From Photobacterium obscurum (GTDB lineage: Bacteria; Pseudomonadota; Gammaproteobacteria; Enterobacterales; Vibrionaceae), in contig NZ_JAKRRW010000001.1 in NCBI RefSeq assembly GCF_026191635.1, forward strand, positions 474,309 to 538,308: 64,000 bases of DNA. Reading direction: 5' to 3'. Shown one piece after another: positions 26,462 to 34,968 of this stretch (the stretch's first letter is position 1; the number at the start of each line of letters is the position of its first letter). A program made the translations under genes and the position numbers. The notes under the pieces were generated by a model that saw nothing but the letters and a program-made list of their open reading frames with translations, made no database searches and was not told where the DNA came from.

Positions 26462-28201
26462 ATGAAACAATCACTAACTGTTACCATATTGGCTCTGGCC
26501 GTTGGCGGCGCTTTGGGTTACTTCGCGGCAATACAGACCGGTTCACAAGACAGCCAAGCGACAAGCTCCGGCAGCAACGAGCCCCTTTACTGGGTTGCAC
26601 CGATGGATCCGAACTACAAACGAGACAAGCCTGGCAAATCCCCGATGGGCATGGACTTAATTCCTGTATATGAAGAAGACTTGGCTGGCGGAGATCAGGA
26701 CCAGGCCGGCACAATATCGGTGTCACCTGCGGTTGAAAATAGCCTCGGAGTCAAAACAGCAAAAGTTAGCCAACAGCAACTCATGCCAGAAATTGATACC
26801 GTTGGCTATGTCACCTTTGACGAAAGCCGCCTGTGGCAAATCAATAGCCGGGTCAGTGGCTGGATTCAGAAACTGAATGTCAGTGCTATTGGTGAAAAAG
26901 TCAAAAAGGACGAGGTACTGTTTGAAATTTACTCGCCAGATTTGGTCAGAGCCCAGGAAGAGCTGCTCAATGCCAAGCGTATCGGCAAGGCCGTTCTGGT
27001 CAAGGGCGCCAAAGAACGACTGGCTTCTCTGGGCGTTGACCGGAGTCAAACCAATGAAGTCCTACGCCGTGGCAAAGCCAAGCAAAACATCGCTATCAAG
27101 GCACCAGCTGATGGTATTATTGCCAGCCTGAACGTCCGAAACGGAGCTTTCCTGTCACCACAGCAGACAGTGATCAGTGGCGGTTCGCTAGACAATATCT
27201 GGGTAGATGCAGAGATCTTTGAGCGTCAGGCACACTGGATCAAACAAGGCACCAATGCCGATATGAGAATTGATGCCCTGCCAGGGAAATCGTGGCAAGG
27301 TACAGTGGATTATGTCTACCCGATCCTCGATCCCAAAACCCGCACGCTTCGGGTACGGCTAAAATTTGCCAACCCGAATGGCGCCCTAAAGCCTAACATG
27401 TTCGCTAATTTAACTATGATACCGCGCAGCAATGAAGCTGTTCTTGCCGTACCAGATCAGGCAGTGATCCGAGCCGGTAATATGACTCGCGTAGTATTGG
27501 CACTTGGTGACGGCAAGTTCCGTTCAACGCGAGTTGAAACAGGGCGCGTCGCTGGTGGCATGGTGGAAATCACCCAAGGGCTGTCAGCACAAGATACCGT
27601 AGTGACTTCGGCTCACTTCATGTTGGACTCCGAGTCCAGCCAGAGTGCCGATCTGAGTCGAATTGCAGGCCCCCAGACAACAACACCCGCAAACACAGCC
27701 ATCGCAACCGGTACGGTGCGTGGCATCATGCTTGATCACAACATGCTGACAATCGAGCATGCCCCAGTTGAGGCATGGGGCTGGCCAACCATGACTATGA
27801 ACTTCACGGTGAGTGACGACAGTGATCTATCCCAGCTTGTCGGCGGTCAGGCGATCCGCTTTCTGATTGAAAAAACCAACGACAACCAGTACACCATCAG
27901 TGAAGTAACTGCTGATGGACAAGCCAGCCCGTCAGCCCAGGTCAATAGCGTACCGGCAACAGGAGTGATCCGTGGGATCATGACTGACCACAACATGCTG
28001 ACCATTGAACACGCCCCGGTTGATGCCTGGGGCTGGCCGGCGATGACCATGAATTTTACGGTCAGTGACGACAGCGATTTAACGCAATTTAACAATGGCC
28101 AGTCAATTCGCTTTACTCTCGAGAAAAGTAGCGATAGCCAGTATAGCGTTAGCCAAATTAAATCGGCACAGACTTCTGATACCAAGGAAGGTGCACAATG
28201 A
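26462..28201 (+). CDS. cusB: Periplasmic adaptor CusB fused to two CusF copper-chaperone domains
   Basis: A 579-residue membrane fusion protein of the CusCBA pump. An N-terminal anchor (about 5-24) is followed by a heavy-metal-binding domain (YWVAPMDP ... SPMGMDLIPVYE, 43-71), then the lipoyl/barrel adaptor body to about 400. The C-terminus carries two CusF-like domains (about 414-480 and 498-570). Each has the full Cu/Ag site with CusF spacing: His433, Trp441, Met444, Met446 and His517, Trp525, Met528, Met530. The two DNA repeats are close in sequence, which indicates recent duplication. Its stop overlaps the cusA start by 4 bp. Confidence 0.92.
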   Translation: MKQSLTVTILALAVGGALGYFAAIQTGSQDSQATSSGSNEPLYWVAPMDPNYKRDKPGKSPMGMDLIPVYEEDLAGGDQDQAGTISVSPAVENSLGVKTAKVSQQQLMPEIDTVGYVTFDESRLWQINSRVSGWIQKLNVSAIGEKVKKDEVLFEIYSPDLVRAQEELLNAKRIGKAVLVKGAKERLASLGVDRSQTNEVLRRGKAKQNIAIKAPADGIIASLNVRNGAFLSPQQTVISGGSLDNIWVDAEIFERQAHWIKQGTNADMRIDALPGKSWQGTVDYVYPILDPKTRTLRVRLKFANPNGALKPNMFANLTMIPRSNEAVLAVPDQAVIRAGNMTRVVLALGDGKFRSTRVETGRVAGGMVEITQGLSAQDTVVTSAHFMLDSESSQSADLSRIAGPQTTTPANTAIATGTVRGIMLDHNMLTIEHAPVEAWGWPTMTMNFTVSDDSDLSQLVGGQAIRFLIEKTNDNQYTISEVTADGQASPSAQVNSVPATGVIRGIMTDHNMLTIEHAPVDAWGWPAMTMNFTVSDDSDLTQFNNGQSIRFTLEKSSDSQYSVSQIKSAQTSDTKEGAQ

Positions 28202-31200
28202 TCGGAGCAATTATCCGCTGGTCGATTAAAAACCGTTTCCTGGTTTTGATCGCTACCGTCTTCCTGGTCGCCGCTGGCCTGTATAGCGTCAAGAAAACCC
28301 CGATTGATGCCATTCCGGATCTATCGGATGTACAGGTGATCATCAAAACCAGCTACCCGGGACAGGCTCCTCAGGTAGTGGAAGATCAGGTCACCTATCC
28401 GCTGACTACTGCGATGCTGGCAGTACCAGGAGCGGAAACCGTCCGTGGCTACTCTTTCTTTGGTGATTCCTATGTCTACATTATCTTCAATGACGATACC
28501 GACATGTACTGGGCCCGCTCGCGGGTACTGGAATACCTGAGCCAGGTCGCCCCGAACCTTCCTCCTAGCGCCAAGCCGACGCTGGGTCCAGATGCCACGG
28601 GTGTAGGCTGGGTTTACAGCTACGTTCTGACAGACAAAACCGGCCAGCATGATCTGAGCGAGCTGCGCAGCCTGCAGGACTGGTTCCTGAAGTATGAGTT
28701 GCAGACTGTCGATGGTGTCTCGGAAATCGCTACAGTCGGCGGTATGGTCAAGCAATATCAAGTACAGATCGATCCGGCCAAGCTACGTGCCTATAACCTG
28801 ACATTGCAGCAGATCAATATGGCCATCCAGGCTGGTAACCAGGAAGCTGGCGCCTCGGTAGTAGAAGTTGCCGAAGCCGAGCATATGGTTCGCGCAACGG
28901 GTTATGTCTCTGATGTTGACGACCTGAAGAACCTGCCGCTTAAGGTGACAGAAAAAGGTACCCCGCTACTACTGGGTGATATCGCAGACATCAACCTCGG
29001 CCCGCAGATGCGCCGTGGTATTTCGGAATTTAACGGCGAGGGAGAAGCCGTCGGCGGGGTGATCGTGATGCGATTTGGCGAGAATGCCCGCGATGTTATT
29101 GAGAACGTCAAAACCAAGCTGGCCGAACTCCAACGCAGCCTGCCTGAAGGCGTGGAGATAGTCCCGACCTATGATCGCTCCGGCCTGATCGACCGTGCCG
29201 TAGAAAACCTGTATGAAAAGCTGCTGGAAGAATTCATTGTGGTCGCCGTGGTGTGCGCCCTGTTCCTGTTCCACTTCCGCTCTTCACTGGTCGTGATGAT
29301 CAGCCTGCCAATCGGCATTCTCAGCGCGTTCATCGTCATGCACTGGCAAGGGATCAATGCCAACATCATGTCACTGGGCGGCATCGCCATTGCCATCGGT
29401 GCTATGGTCGACGGTGCCATCGTAATGATCGAAAACGTCCACAAGCATATTGAGCGAACACCGCTGACTGACAAAAACCGCTGGCAGGTGATCGGAGAAG
29501 CAGCTGAAGAAGTCGGCACACCGCTGTTCTTCTCGCTGATCATCATCACCCTGAGCTTCGTCCCGGTATTTGCCCTTGAAGGACAGGAAGGCAAAATGTT
29601 CTCGCCGCTGGCCTTTACCAAGACTTACGCCATGGCGGCCTCTGCCGGGCTGGCGATCACCCTGGTACCGGTGCTGATGGGCTACTTTATCCGTGGCAAG
29701 GTACTGCCTGAGCATAAAAACCCGGTTAACCGCATCGTGGTTGGCCTGTACCGCCCGCTCCTTAACCTGAGCATGCGGTTCCCGAAAACTATCATAGTGA
29801 TCGCCATCGCCTTAATGGCTTCTGCCTATTACCCGATGCAAAAAATGGGCAGTGAGTTCATTCCGCCGCTGGATGAAGGCGATCTGATGTATATGCCAAC
29901 CACCTACCCGGGAATTTCAATTGGTAAAGCTCGTGAGTTGCTGCAACAGACTGATAAATTGATCAAAACGATCCCTGAAGTGAAAACGGTTTGGGGCAAG
30001 ATTGGACGCGCTGAAACAGCAACCGATCCGGCTCCCCTGACGATGATTGAAACCTTTATTCAGCTTAAACCGCAGGAAGAATGGCGTGAAGGCGTGACCA
30101 GCGCAAGCCTGCACCGTGAACTGGACCAGCTTATTCAGTTCCCAGGCCTGACCAATGCGTGGGTAATGCCGATCAAGACCCGTATCGATATGCTGGCAAC
30201 GGGGATCAAGACCCCTATCGGGATCAAGATTGCCGGACCTGAACTCAAGCAGATCGAAGGGATCGGTGCCCAGCTGGAAACTATCCTCAATGACGTTGAA
30301 GGCACCGCCTCTGTATATGCCGAACGTGTTGCCGGCGGCCGCTATATCACTATGGATATCAAGCGCCGTGAAGCAGCGCGCTACGGACTAAGTATCAAAG
30401 ATATCCAGCAGGTGATCAGCACCGCGATTGGCGGAATGAATGTCGGGGAGTCGATCGAAGGGCTGGAACGCTACCCAATCAATGTCCGCTACCCGCAAAG
30501 CTACCGTGACTCGCTGGTCAAGCTGCAAAATCTGCCACTGGTCACCCCTAACGGTGCCCGGATAGCCCTGGCTGATGTCGCCGATGTCCGCTTCGAAGAC
30601 GGCCCTCCGATGATCAAAACCGAAAACGCCCGTCCTAACGGCTGGGTGTTCATCGATATCGATGGCCGCGATCTGGGCTCCTATGTCCGCGATGCACAGC
30701 AGAAAGTGGCACAAGAGCTATCTCTGCCAGCCGGATACTCGCTGGTCTGGTCAGGACAATACGAGTATATGGAACGAGCGAAAGCACGGCTGAGCGTCGT
30801 GGTACCTGCCACTATCGCCATCATCATGATGCTGCTGTACATGAGCTTCCGTCGGTTTGGTGAGGTCTTGATGATTATGGGCACCCTACCGCTGGCCATG
30901 GTCGGTGGTCTGTGGCTAATGGAAATATTAGGCTACAACTTCTCGATTGCCGTCGGGGTCGGCTTCATTGCCCTGGCAGGGGTCGCTGTCGAGATCGGTG
31001 TGATCATGCTGGTGTACCTCAACCAGGCCTGGCACTACAAACAGTTCGATGCCGAGCAACAGCAAACTGCGCTGACCCAGGCCGATCTGGCAGAGGCAAT
31101 CAAAGAAGGCGCGGGGATGCGTGTACGTCCGGTAATGATGACAGTGGCAACAGTGATCATCGGCCTGATCCCAATCATGTATGGTTCAGGTACCGGTTCG

Positions 31201-31326
31201 GAAGTCATGCAGCGTATCGCGGCACCGATGATCGGCGGTATGGCCTCGGCCCTGCTATTAACGCTGGTCGTGTTACCTGCAGTCTTCAAACTATGGAAAG
31301 AAGTCAGCCATAAGCTAAATAAATAA
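28198..31326 (+). CDS. cusA: Heavy-metal RND efflux pump, CusA-like
   Basis: A 1042-residue inner-membrane proton/Cu(I)-Ag(I) antiporter of the HME-RND family (CusA about 1047). It starts MIGAIIRWSIKNRFLVL and has the signature GAMVDGAIVMIENVHKH with the proton-relay aspartate in helix 4, the periplasmic porter repeats, and the second helix set ending in LPAVFKLWKE. The ATG lies inside the cusB stop (ATGA). Met-rich spots in the porter domain fit monovalent metal export rather than the divalent CzcA type, but residue-level proof needs alignment. Confidence 0.93.
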   Translation: MIGAIIRWSIKNRFLVLIATVFLVAAGLYSVKKTPIDAIPDLSDVQVIIKTSYPGQAPQVVEDQVTYPLTTAMLAVPGAETVRGYSFFGDSYVYIIFNDDTDMYWARSRVLEYLSQVAPNLPPSAKPTLGPDATGVGWVYSYVLTDKTGQHDLSELRSLQDWFLKYELQTVDGVSEIATVGGMVKQYQVQIDPAKLRAYNLTLQQINMAIQAGNQEAGASVVEVAEAEHMVRATGYVSDVDDLKNLPLKVTEKGTPLLLGDIADINLGPQMRRGISEFNGEGEAVGGVIVMRFGENARDVIENVKTKLAELQRSLPEGVEIVPTYDRSGLIDRAVENLYEKLLEEFIVVAVVCALFLFHFRSSLVVMISLPIGILSAFIVMHWQGINANIMSLGGIAIAIGAMVDGAIVMIENVHKHIERTPLTDKNRWQVIGEAAEEVGTPLFFSLIIITLSFVPVFALEGQEGKMFSPLAFTKTYAMAASAGLAITLVPVLMGYFIRGKVLPEHKNPVNRIVVGLYRPLLNLSMRFPKTIIVIAIALMASAYYPMQKMGSEFIPPLDEGDLMYMPTTYPGISIGKARELLQQTDKLIKTIPEVKTVWGKIGRAETATDPAPLTMIETFIQLKPQEEWREGVTSASLHRELDQLIQFPGLTNAWVMPIKTRIDMLATGIKTPIGIKIAGPELKQIEGIGAQLETILNDVEGTASVYAERVAGGRYITMDIKRREAARYGLSIKDIQQVISTAIGGMNVGESIEGLERYPINVRYPQSYRDSLVKLQNLPLVTPNGARIALADVADVRFEDGPPMIKTENARPNGWVFIDIDGRDLGSYVRDAQQKVAQELSLPAGYSLVWSGQYEYMERAKARLSVVVPATIAIIMMLLYMSFRRFGEVLMIMGTLPLAMVGGLWLMEILGYNFSIAVGVGFIALAGVAVEIGVIMLVYLNQAWHYKQFDAEQQQTALTQADLAEAIKEGAGMRVRPVMMTVATVIIGLIPIMYGSGTGSEVMQRIAAPMIGGMASALLLTLVVLPAVFKLWKEVSHKLNK

Positions 31327-31336
31327 AACATAACTG

Positions 31337-31364
31337 GGCGGTGCATACGCTAAGGTGCACCGCC
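31337..31364 (+). terminator. Intercistronic hairpin between cusA and the cupredoxin gene
   Basis: GGCGGTGCA (31337-31345) pairs perfectly with TGCACCGCC (31356-31364). There is no T run, so it may stabilise or partly terminate the cus message rather than stop it fully. Confidence 0.6.
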
Positions 31365-31422
31365 ACTGGAGCGCATCATCGCAAGCTATTGCATGAATAT
31401 AATCAAAACAAAGGGATACAAT

Positions 31423-31959
31423 ATGAAGAAATATCAAATTCTACCTATGGGATTACTGCTTGCTTCTACAGCTGTATTTGCCGCAGGCCAACACGCGGGG
31501 ATGGATCACAGCGAGATGGACCACAGCAAAATGGTCTCCAGCACAATAGATCACAGCAACATGCAACATCATGGCCAAATGGCCTCGGCAGTAGGCATGC
31601 CGGCACCGGTAGAACAGGCCACAAAGACTTTCGAGGTTAGCCTTACCGACGATATGAAAATGCACTTTTCACCGGCACTAAATATCAAACAGGGTGAAAT
31701 AGTCCGCTTTGTGATCTCCAACAATGGCAAAATGCCCCATGAGTTTTCGGTCGGCAGCCTTGATGAGCAAGACAAGCACCGAGCCATGATGCGCTCAATG
31801 CCCGATATGGTACATTCCGACGGCAGTACGATTACCCTGCAGGCAGGCGAAAATGCCGAGCTGGGCTGGCACTTTATGGGGACAAGCTTCGTCGAGTTCT
31901 CATGCAATATTCCCGGCCATGCCGAGGCCGGCATGAAGATGAATACGATCCTGCGCTAG
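31423..31959 (+). CDS. Periplasmic cupredoxin with Met/His-rich N-terminus
   Basis: A 178-residue exported blue-copper-type protein. ATG 31423 is chosen because AAAGGGA lies upstream and a clean signal peptide follows (cut after VFAA). Residues 25-52 are repeats of MDHSxM type, a soft-metal binding tail. The C-terminal domain has the type-1 copper ligands His106 (KMPHEFSVG), Cys161, His166 and Met171 (FSCNIPGHAEAGM). As the last gene of the copper block it probably buffers or oxidises periplasmic copper with CusCBA. Confidence 0.85.
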   Translation: MKKYQILPMGLLLASTAVFAAGQHAGMDHSEMDHSKMVSSTIDHSNMQHHGQMASAVGMPAPVEQATKTFEVSLTDDMKMHFSPALNIKQGEIVRFVISNNGKMPHEFSVGSLDEQDKHRAMMRSMPDMVHSDGSTITLQAGENAELGWHFMGTSFVEFSCNIPGHAEAGMKMNTILR

Positions 31960-32011
31960 GACTTTGCACACTAAAAACCAACAGCACATCAACCAGACGA
32001 TATATAACTAA

Positions 32012-32030
32012 GGGGCACAATTTGTGCCCC
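32012..32030 (+). terminator. Hairpin after the cupredoxin gene
   Basis: GGGGCAC / GTGCCCC forms a compact GC-rich stem 52 bp after the stop. There is only a weak T content after it. Confidence 0.6.
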
Positions 32031-32136
32031 TGTCACTACCATCTTCGTTTCTGACTTTCTTCCTGCAATTATGACTTAATGTCGAGATCATACCGATCAT
32101 TTTATCCTGCCAAGATTATCTCGTAATAAATTTACC

Positions 32137-32200
32137 TTGATATTCAAACTATATAATGAAATTATAGTTTGAATATCAAACTATAATAACTTCAAACTAT
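32137..32200 (+). promoter_or_regulatory. Palindromic operator array before the CDF-marR operon
   Basis: TTGATATTCAAACTATA (32137-32153) is perfectly inverted at 32163-32179 across a 9-nt spacer. The right arm also forms a second dyad, ATAGTTTGA-ATA-TCAAACTAT (32165-32185), and a further half site TTCAAACTAT lies at 32191-32200. Dyads of this shape are typical MarR-family operators. TATAAT boxes at 32152 and 32182 lie inside the array, so binding would block transcription. Confidence 0.75.
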
Positions 32201-32217
32201 TAACACGGGACATTGCA

Positions 32218-33162
32218 GTGCATTCACAAACTCTCAGCCAGTGGCAACATTCGCATAATTTTGTATCAACCAATCCCAAGGGAGAAAAGCGCACTCTATG
32301 GGTATTGTGGCTAACCGTCATCACTATGGTTGCGGAAATCACTGCCGGTAGTCTTTATGGCTCAATGGCACTACTTGCCGATGGGTGGCATATGGGAACC
32401 CATGCTGCGGCCTTCATGATCACTATTTATGCTTACCGTTATGCCCGCAAGCATACCGACAACAAAGCCTTCTCATTCGGTACCGGCAAAGTGAGCGTCC
32501 TTGGCGGTTTCACCAGTGCTATCGCTCTCGGATTAGTCGCCCTGTTGATGATGGTCGAATCGGTACAGCGACTGTTCTCGCCCGAAGCTATTCAGTTCAA
32601 TGAGGCGATTATGGTTGCCATCATTGGCCTTAGCGTCAATGTCATCAGTGTGTTCCTGCTGAAAGATGACCACCACCATGATCATCATGGTCACGACCAT
32701 ACACACCACCACGGTCATGATCACCACCATCATGATCACAATTTAAAAGCGGCTTATTTTCATGTGCTTGCCGATGCTTTAACCTCATTGCTGGCCATCG
32801 TCGCACTACTATTCGGTAAGTACTACGGCCTGAACTGGCTTGATGCCATTATGGGGATCGTGGGAGCCGTGATTATTTCCCGCTGGGCATGGGGATTGAT
32901 GAAACAAACCAGCCCAATTTTACTGGATGGTAATATTGATACCGCTTACCAGCAAAAGATCATCGACACCCTAGAAACAGGCACGGATGACCGAGTCAGT
33001 GATATTCATATCTGGAAAGTCAGCGCCAATCACTATGCAGCAATGATTTCTCTGGTTACCCATACACCGAAACCTGCACAGGATTACAAGCAATTACTGA
33101 CAAATTTCGATAAACTCAGTCACCTGACCATTGAAGTGAACAGGTGTCAGGAATTGCACTGA
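32218..33162 (+). CDS. Cation diffusion facilitator metal exporter, DmeF-like, His-rich
   Basis: A 314-residue inner-membrane metal/proton antiporter. It starts at GTG 32218 with GGGA upstream. Six helices are visible, with the CDF metal-site motifs LLADGWHMGTHA in helix 2 and VLADALTSLLA in helix 5. The loop between helices 4 and 5 has about 18 histidines in 28 residues (about 150-177). The N-terminal HSHNF and the overall pattern resemble DmeF (Co/Ni/Zn). The cytoplasmic C-terminal domain is present. It is co-transcribed with a MarR regulator 13 bp downstream. Confidence 0.88.
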   Translation: MHSQTLSQWQHSHNFVSTNPKGEKRTLWVLWLTVITMVAEITAGSLYGSMALLADGWHMGTHAAAFMITIYAYRYARKHTDNKAFSFGTGKVSVLGGFTSAIALGLVALLMMVESVQRLFSPEAIQFNEAIMVAIIGLSVNVISVFLLKDDHHHDHHGHDHTHHHGHDHHHHDHNLKAAYFHVLADALTSLLAIVALLFGKYYGLNWLDAIMGIVGAVIISRWAWGLMKQTSPILLDGNIDTAYQQKIIDTLETGTDDRVSDIHIWKVSANHYAAMISLVTHTPKPAQDYKQLLTNFDKLSHLTIEVNRCQELH

Positions 33163-33175
33163 CAACGGATATTTA

Positions 33176-33592
33176 ATGAAAGAGATTGAACAGTTAAACC
33201 ATACCATTATCGAATTTTACGAAAAGCTATCATCCTGGGAGCAATCTGTCGTGCGTGGCAAAGGCTTTACCCTGCCCCAGGTTCATATCGTTGAAATTCT
33301 CGGAGTACACGGCGCCATGCGAATGAAAGAGCTGGCAGACAAGATTGGCGTCACTACCGGTACTCTAACTGTTCAGGTCGACAAAATGGTTCAGGCCGAG
33401 CTGATCCAGCGCCGCCCACATGAATCAGACCGCCGCTCGATTCTCGTTGAGCTAACGGAAAAAGGGATTGAGATGTATCAGGAGCACGACAACCTGCACC
33501 TTTCCCTGACCCAGGATATCACTGCCGGGCTAGACGAAGCTGAACGTCGGAACCTGCTCAGTTACCTTGTAAAAATGAATCAGGAATTCTGA
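33176..33592 (+). CDS. MarR-family metal-responsive repressor, AdcR-like
   Basis: A 138-residue winged-helix MarR protein (helix-turn-helix about 45-75, wing with ESDRRS at about 83-88). His37, His104 and His108 fall at spacings like the zinc ligands His42, His108 and His112 of streptococcal AdcR, and Glu22 or Glu16 could supply the fourth. This suggests zinc or cobalt sensing. It follows the exporter gene it probably represses through the operator array at 32137-32200. Assignment to MarR is sure; the metal site is inference. Confidence 0.85.
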   Translation: MKEIEQLNHTIIEFYEKLSSWEQSVVRGKGFTLPQVHIVEILGVHGAMRMKELADKIGVTTGTLTVQVDKMVQAELIQRRPHESDRRSILVELTEKGIEMYQEHDNLHLSLTQDITAGLDEAERRNLLSYLVKMNQEF

Positions 33593-33597
33593 TCAAA

Positions 33598-33622
33598 AAA
33601 GCGCAGGCAAAACCTGCGCTTT
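33598..33622. terminator. Bidirectional terminator
   Basis: AAAGCGCAGG (33598-33607) pairs with CCTGCGCTTT (33613-33622) around CAAAA. T-rich tracts lie on both sides, so it serves the marR operon and the converging MFS gene. Confidence 0.9.
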
Positions 33623-33642
33623 ATTCTTATTGACTCACAGTA

Positions 33643-34929
33643 TTACGCCGCACTGACTGCCAACTCTCCCTTCTGGCGACGCTTGACCACCAGCAAGATA
33701 GCGGCACATATCATACCTGCAGCAGAAACAGCCAAACCAATCCCAAAGATCATCTGATAGGCAGCCACTTTCTCAAAGCTATCAATAATCCAACCGTTTA
33801 GCGCGTAAGCCCAAAAGACTGATGCATAAGCCGCAAATGAACCGACACTCATCGCCGCGCCGCTGCATTGCTCGGGCACGCCCGCTTCAGCAATAGGTGC
33901 AAGGATGATCCCCTTGGCCAGAAAGATTGAAAACGAGAATGCCATTAGCAATACCATATTCATAACCAGCATATCAGGGGTTTTAGGCAGTAAAATAGTA
34001 CCTAGCAGGCACAACCCGGTCAACCCAAGGGCGAACAGCATCATCTTAATTGACGATTTAAACACAAAGTCAGACAGTGAGCCGGCAACCAGGCCAGCCA
34101 CAACGCCCATTGCACCAGTATTAATAATACCGAACAGTGCCGCCTGAGAGGTTGTTAAGCCAAACACCGCCTGCAGGTAAGGGACGGTATAGATCAAGGT
34201 TATATAGGTCCAGTACACGGTAAGAGAGGTCAATGCCGCCAGCCATACCGTTGGCATCTTCAGTACGTGAATCAAACCTTGCAGCGCTGCCTTATTCTTG
34301 TTTTCACCCTCTTTCACTTCCAGTTTGTTTTCCGGCACAAATTTCCATACGCAGAAAATCATTGGAATAATCAATAAGGTGTAGAATAAAATTGCCCCTT
34401 TGAAGATAAGAATTGAGCCGCTCACCAGCGCCATCACACCGACAATCAAAGCATTCATGCTCATTTCTGTTGCACGGCGGAGCGATTCCAGCAGACCAAA
34501 CGCCATCCCCTTGTTGTTCTCACCCGACATCAGGTTGACGCCATTGACCACCGCTGGCCAGAAAATCGCATCAGTAAGGCCCCAGATCCCGGCAATCACT
34601 GCCAATATCGCAAATTCCGGCTGGAACAGAATGATATACATCATGCTAACCAAGCGTACCACCAGGCTGGTCATCAAAATCGATTTCACTGAAAAGCGGT
34701 TATTCACCCAGCCTGCCGGAATGTAGAAAAACATCGCCGAGCCAATCAGAGTAAACAGAATACCCATCTGGGTATTATCAATACTCAAAACATCGAGCAA
34801 CAGGTTATAGAAGGTACCCTTAAAGGCTTCAAAAGCCGAATAAATGATCTGTCCGGACATCACTACAGACAAGAAACCATAAAACTTCTTATTGGAATCG
34901 AAGCCAATTTTCCCTATCAATTTGTTCAT
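33643..34929 (-). CDS. Major facilitator superfamily transporter
   Basis: A 428-residue 12-helix inner-membrane protein of the MFS fold. Helix-rich halves are separated by a charged cytoplasmic loop (VPENKLEVKEGENKNK, about 205-220). It lies 39 bp after the start of nothing else but the upstream diesterase gene, on the same strand, which suggests uptake of glycerophosphodiesters or glycerol-3-phosphate, or of an alcohol released from them. It is not a close GlpT by the motifs I can see, so the substrate stays open. Confidence 0.8.
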   Translation of the reverse strand: MNKLIGKIGFDSNKKFYGFLSVVMSGQIIYSAFEAFKGTFYNLLLDVLSIDNTQMGILFTLIGSAMFFYIPAGWVNNRFSVKSILMTSLVVRLVSMMYIILFQPEFAILAVIAGIWGLTDAIFWPAVVNGVNLMSGENNKGMAFGLLESLRRATEMSMNALIVGVMALVSGSILIFKGAILFYTLLIIPMIFCVWKFVPENKLEVKEGENKNKAALQGLIHVLKMPTVWLAALTSLTVYWTYITLIYTVPYLQAVFGLTTSQAALFGIINTGAMGVVAGLVAGSLSDFVFKSSIKMMLFALGLTGLCLLGTILLPKTPDMLVMNMVLLMAFSFSIFLAKGIILAPIAEAGVPEQCSGAAMSVGSFAAYASVFWAYALNGWIIDSFEKVAAYQMIFGIGLAVSAAGMICAAILLVVKRRQKGELAVSAA

Positions 34930-34968
34930 AAAAGACCTTTGTTGTTTTTTATTGTTTTGGTGCTGGTA

